Part shown: piece by piece, positions 59,951-64,000 of the stretch
Layout of the letters: every line of letters starts with the position of its first letter
How positions within the stretch are numbered: position 1 is the first letter of the stretch
Source: Liolophura sinensis
Lineage: Eukaryota; Mollusca; Polyplacophora; Chitonida; Chitonidae
Assembly (NCBI RefSeq): GCF_032854445.1
Contig: NC_088305.1
Coordinates: 25,938,628-26,002,627, forward strand
Direction of reading: 5' to 3'
Length of the DNA: 64,000 bases
The notes under the pieces: generated by a model
The model's database searches: none
Seen by the model: only the letters and a program-made list of their open reading frames with translations
What the model was told of the DNA's origin: nothing
Position numbers and translations under genes: made by a program

Positions 59951-60803
59951 GCGCCGCACTTAATGGCATTTTAAAGTAAAGCTAACCTTTCAAACAAGCA
60001 GCATGTGCTATACATCATTTCTGTTTTCACGACGTATGTGTTTAATGTTAATGACAACTGTCACCTCTTGAGAGATACATGTATGGAAAAATAACAAGGT
60101 TTACAGAGGCAGTCAAACTATCTGGAAAGCTGAAAATTTTACAAATGATAACAGAAACTCTATCGATTCAGCGATTAAATAATAGGCATTCGGCTATGCT
60201 ATAACATCAGAGGCACACATTTTTCGCCCATACCGTGTTGTAGAATGGAACAATTTTTTTTTCACAGTCAATGTAGAAGAAGAATTGACGTCAAAAACAA
60301 CTATACGTACGCGTTGTTAAAGGTTATCGAGGAACAGCCATTTTGAGGTAAAATAGGCATAACAAAAATTAGTGACGAAACAACAACAAAAGCTACCTAC
60401 GTTCGTCGAACTCTTAACCGATAGCACAAAGATTTCCACTTCCTGTTCGTGTCGATAAAAGCACACCAACCTTGTTCACTGCTCTGCTTATTGCTGTTTT
60501 CAAATTTTGTGTCAAGGAATGAACTGAATCGTTACACTTGCTTTTAAAACAAGGGAATACTCATTTATAAGAGACGCTCAGTGATTGGCTGAAAATCCTC
60601 TGGCGGAAGTATAACGCACGAAGTGTCATTGGCTGTCGACATGGTAGACTTCTGGACACTTTCACATATACAGTCAAACAAAGCAGATTAGGAAGCCAGT
60701 GTGGAAAATTAACCTTATTGGCTGCACAGGACTTAACGAAATATTGAAGGGATTATCAGTGTCAGCCAATATAACATAAAATTCGAAATACTTGATTTGC
60801 TAT
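59951..60803 (+). other. 3' flank of copy E
   Basis: Contains the presumed 3' UTR. No satellite of the type behind copies A-C and no second gene were seen. Confidence 0.45.
60174..60179 (+). promoter_or_regulatory. Possible variant poly(A) signal, copy E
   Basis: ATTAAA lies 224 bases past the stop. No canonical AATAAA was seen closer. Weak call. Confidence 0.25.
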
Positions 60804-61070
60804 TATTTATTTAATTTATTGATCGTTTACGCCGCACTCAAGAATATTTCATTTATACAATGGAGGCCAGCATTATGGTGAGAGGAAGTCAGGCAGAGCC
60901 CGGAGGTAACCCACAACCATGGGCAAGTTGGTGGAAAACATTTCCAAGTAAGGTGGGAGACGAATCCAGCATGAGCTGGACTTGGACTCACAGCAAACGC
61001 ATTGGTGAGAGGCTCGTGGGTCATTGTGCCGCACTGGCACTCTATCCATGCTAACCACTTCGCCCATGGA
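60804..61070 (-). mobile_element. SINE family 1, near full length
   Basis: Minus strand: a tRNA-like head (GAAGTGGTTAGCATGGATAG), then a body with GGTTGTGGGTTACCTCCGGG, then a 3' end with AAATATTCTTGAGTGCGGCG and AATAAATTAAATAAATAA. It is the reference copy for the fragments listed elsewhere in this window. Confidence 0.65.
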
Positions 61071-61436
61071 GATCCAACTTGGATGCCACAGATTCTCTTT
61101 GTATGGCCAACAGAGTATAGTCTACATTTTCATGATATTCATGTATTGTCATGAAAATGTGTATTAAACGTGATTTCAACGCAACATTTTAAGTAATTCT
61201 AAGCCAGAGTGAGTTCTAACTCACTGTATTTTTATTCTGCTAAGCCTTGGCCCCAGCGGTTGTGTAATTTCCCAGTGTTTAGACATTAATATGAACAATC
61301 AGAACGGCACCCTTACTCAGATAAACCGACAAGATCCAGAATTTCACATGTTTTGCAGCTGTCTCACGCTCTGGTTTTAGTGTTAATAAGGTGTGGTCTT
61401 TTATATTGACTACAAAGTAAAAGTTTGACATTTTAC

Positions 61437-61728
61437 TCATTGACGCATTTTTTGGTTTGGCATTTGACTCACTGATTAGCAGATTGGGTTTGGCATTTGA
61501 CTCATTGATTTTTGCTTTGCATTTCTGCATGGCTAGCAAAGTTCGGCATTTGACTCATTGGTATTTTCTTTGCATTTCCACATGGCTAATAAGTTTGGCA
61601 TTTGACTCATTGATATTTGCTTTGTATTACTACATGACTAGAAAAGTTTAGCATTTGACTTATTCATTTTTGCTTTGCATATCTGCATAACTAGGAAAGT
61701 GAAGGTTTGGGAATTGACATATTGCATG
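61437..61728 (+). repeat. TTTGACTCATTG tandem repeat downstream of copy E
   Basis: About five units of roughly 50-55 bases: GTTTGGCATTTGACTCATTG, then TTTTGCTTTGCATTTCTGCA and TGGCTAGCAAA. The frames through it are repeat artefacts. Confidence 0.75.
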
Positions 61729-63571
61729 ACCAAGGTTGTGAATGGTCAGAATATTAAGATATTGACATTTTACTCACCGAATATTAGTATACTTTTGAGC
61801 ACAGCTGTCAAAGAAATTATATTATCACATTGAAACTTTGACATTTGACTCGGTTCTTGCTGAGCATTTGTACATTGCCAAAAGTTGTCTGGTAGGAAGT
61901 TTATGGAAATAATTTTTGTAATGAGAATGAGATACTTATTAGTTCTCATAACGTGTCCACTTATAGCTGTGACATGATTAGCAAAATCGATGTGAATCTC
62001 CCCCTTTGTTTGTCCATTTAGTGTGTTGTTAGGGCAACACACCTATCTCAATTCTTAAAAGTGGAGACAAAGTTACGAATGAACTTTTTAATACTAGAAA
62101 TGAACACTGGTGGCGTTAGATATGTGACTCCCAGAATGATGTATAAAGACAGAACGGAAATGTTTTTATTCCACGGTGACAACATTATTCTCATTAGCAA
62201 AGTGCCCAAGTGTATGTTTGTACACAGATAGACACATTGCCTAAGTCGACAAAATAAAGCTGTTAGCCAGGGAATCCGTACAACTCTACCCTGTCTATCA
62301 TCTTGACTGCTAAGTACCACTCAAAGCTCTAGCAGTCGGTCTGGTAACAAAAATCCTTCCTTACAGGTTCCCTACCACTACTGCTACGAAGAAAGATTGA
62401 AGCCCGTATTTCCTGTTGACGCCCTGTAGAGTTTAACTATCCTGTCACATGAAGACCAGCCTTTGGTGCGCACTTACGAAGGTGGCAAATTATTACTTGC
62501 AGGTCACGTGATCAAACGTCATCTCCAAAAGACTTATGACGAAATGACACGGACACTTTCTAAGTCAATAAAGTCAATCAATTCAGACACGTATAACATG
62601 TAAGGGTAGCTTTTTTTCAAGTTAAAAAGTAATTTTTGCAAAGAATATAAATAAGTAAATTCAATAGCTGCACAAAGACAAGAATAGTTATTTTGGTAAT
62701 CTCTACATGGAAACGTGGCGCACTGCATATATCTGCAAAAGCTATACAAATATCAAAAACGTTTTAAAAGTTATTATAAAACGCAGACTATCATAAGCAG
62801 CTTTGTGTCAGTTTATATTCTTGGCATATAATCTTACACATTTTACAGTTCTATCCCATGATGTCATGTTTCAATATTTACTCGAAAAAATACTGTTCAA
62901 GATGTCCACGAAAGAAGTAAAATGAGCCCATTAAAATTAATGTCTGTGTTGTTTTTCTTTTTCAGTGTGCTTTAGATGGAAATTTTCAGTAAATGCGTTT
63001 TATCAGTGTGTTTTATTTAGAGAAAGGTTATTTGATTTCTTTGTTTTAATTTGTTTGCTTGTGGAATACATGATGACCCTTTCAATTGTCTGAATCTCAA
63101 ATATCTCACCTTGACCCATCGAACTCACTAAAAACAAAGACTCTTTATTTAACAGTTTTTATAATCAGACCGAGTGCTATAACGTAAGGCAATTTATAGA
63201 GCCCTCGACAGCATTTCCTGCCAACACCCTGGTGGCGTGCTGGTTGCGTATGCCTTCCCGCGGCGCGCTGTTTAGCCTGTAGTGTTATCTTAAAAGGCGA
63301 CAAATTATCACCTGATTATATTGATATAATGGTTTACTAAAGTTAGATGTAACTGTATACATATATGACTGGTTTAATGTTCGTTGCACTAAAGATAAGG
63401 AAAGTGAGAAAGACATCTTTTTTCATTTTACCACCTCATATTAAATCGGGAGATTGTGTTTCCTCTCAGGAAAAACTGTCTTCATAGCTAGAAAACAATA
63501 GCAAAATCAAGGTGTAAATTTATGGTATTGTAATACACCCAAGAGCCCTACATATAGCGTATATATGCTTT
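61729..63571. other. AT-rich region without recognisable gene
   Basis: Frames are short and show no motif. No repeat or exon of the lectin family was found. Confidence 0.45.
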
Positions 63572-63830
63572 ACCACTTCAGTGGCCTAGTGGTAAGAGCG
63601 TCCGCCTAAAAGTCGGGAGACTTGGAACCTAACCAAACCAGTATAATGTAACTGGGTGGGGTGTCATGTCTGGTCTCTATTCGATATGATAATTCATTGG
63701 CTGCAGCACTTTGGCGGAATGGACTCGCCCTGCCACAGGAGACACATTGTATGTGCACACACCTAATTACTCCTCTTAATCATATGGCTGACACATTATT
63801 AGGTACGATGTTAAAGCCCAAGCATTCATT
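63572..63830 (+). mobile_element. SINE family 2, copy near right edge
   Basis: It starts with a good Pol III A box (TGGCCTAGTGG) and carries GTAACTGGGTGGGGTGTCATG and a tail of ATTC repeats. The central body found in other copies is partly deleted. Confidence 0.55.
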
Positions 63831-63835
63831 CAAAG

Positions 63836-64000
63836 TGGGGAGACCTGGGATCAAACCTGGGTCGGGTCATACAAAAGGCTTTATAAATGGTACTTGTTGC
63901 TGCCTCGCTTGGCGCTAAGCACTGAGAGGTTAGAGCAAGGAAACAAGACCGGTTGGTCCGATGTCAGAATGATGTGACTGGATGGGGTGTCGTGTCTGGT
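63836..64000 (+). mobile_element. SINE family 2, cut by window end
   Basis: A headless copy (GGGATCAAACCTGGGTCGGG, then CGCTTGGCGCTAAGCACTG and GACTGGATGGGGTGTCGTG) directly follows the previous copy. Confidence 0.5.

Noticed and set aside
63572-63650. tRNA-like sequence with a Pol III A box
   Set aside because: It does not fold into a full tRNA cloverleaf by eye and is followed by SINE body sequence; it is a SINE head, not a tRNA gene.

Overview
This window is animal nuclear DNA: AT-rich, intron-rich, and crowded with SINE-, LINE- and LTR-type retroelements, minisatellites and AT microsatellites. The SINE-like repeats (tRNA-like head, tail ending in AATAAATAAATA), the Ty3/gypsy and RNase H-bearing LINE remnants and the C-type lectin expansion suggest a marine lophotrochozoan, most likely a mollusc or brachiopod. 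That is an inference; nothing here fixes the species.

The only recognisable host genes are five tandem, same-strand (+) copies of one five-exon gene. It encodes a small secreted protein: signal peptide (exon 1), a C-type-lectin-like domain split over exons 2 and 3, a Thr/Ser/Ala-rich linker (exon 4) and a C-terminal PAN/apple-like cysteine domain (exon 5). All introns are phase 1. Copy A (4614-10735, 251 aa), copy B (14671-21378, 257 aa) and copy E (50567-59950, 275 aa, the most diverged) are intact by inspection. Copy C (27290-33547) has a 2-base deletion in exon 2. Copy D (37630-47395) has many lesions and a LINE in intron 1.

Layout: 1-2373, gag-pol fragment of a Ty3/gypsy element (minus strand) with a SINE inside gag; 2374-12490, copy A with its flanks and a 3' satellite array; 12490-22478, copy B; 22479-25262, the second gypsy copy; 25263-35250, copy C; 35250-47800, copy D with an approximately 4.1-kb LINE insert bounded by a 15-bp target-site duplication; 47800-60200, copy E, with a minisatellite in intron 1 and a foldback-like element (about 55068-58542) in intron 3; 60200-64000, SINEs and a short tandem repeat but no gene seen. 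The gypsy-A-B block (about 22.8 kb) was duplicated as gypsy-C-D. Copies A-D share a SINE in intron 4 that E lacks, so E split off first.

How they may work together: the products look like paralogous secreted recognition proteins. The lectin-like domain keeps the core disulfide cysteines and the WLGL motif but lacks the second loop disulfide and any EPN/QPD calcium-sugar motif, so classical calcium-dependent sugar binding is doubtful. The locus shows birth-and-death evolution: duplication, a mosaic copy, pseudogenes, and rapid gain and loss of cysteines in the PAN-like domain.
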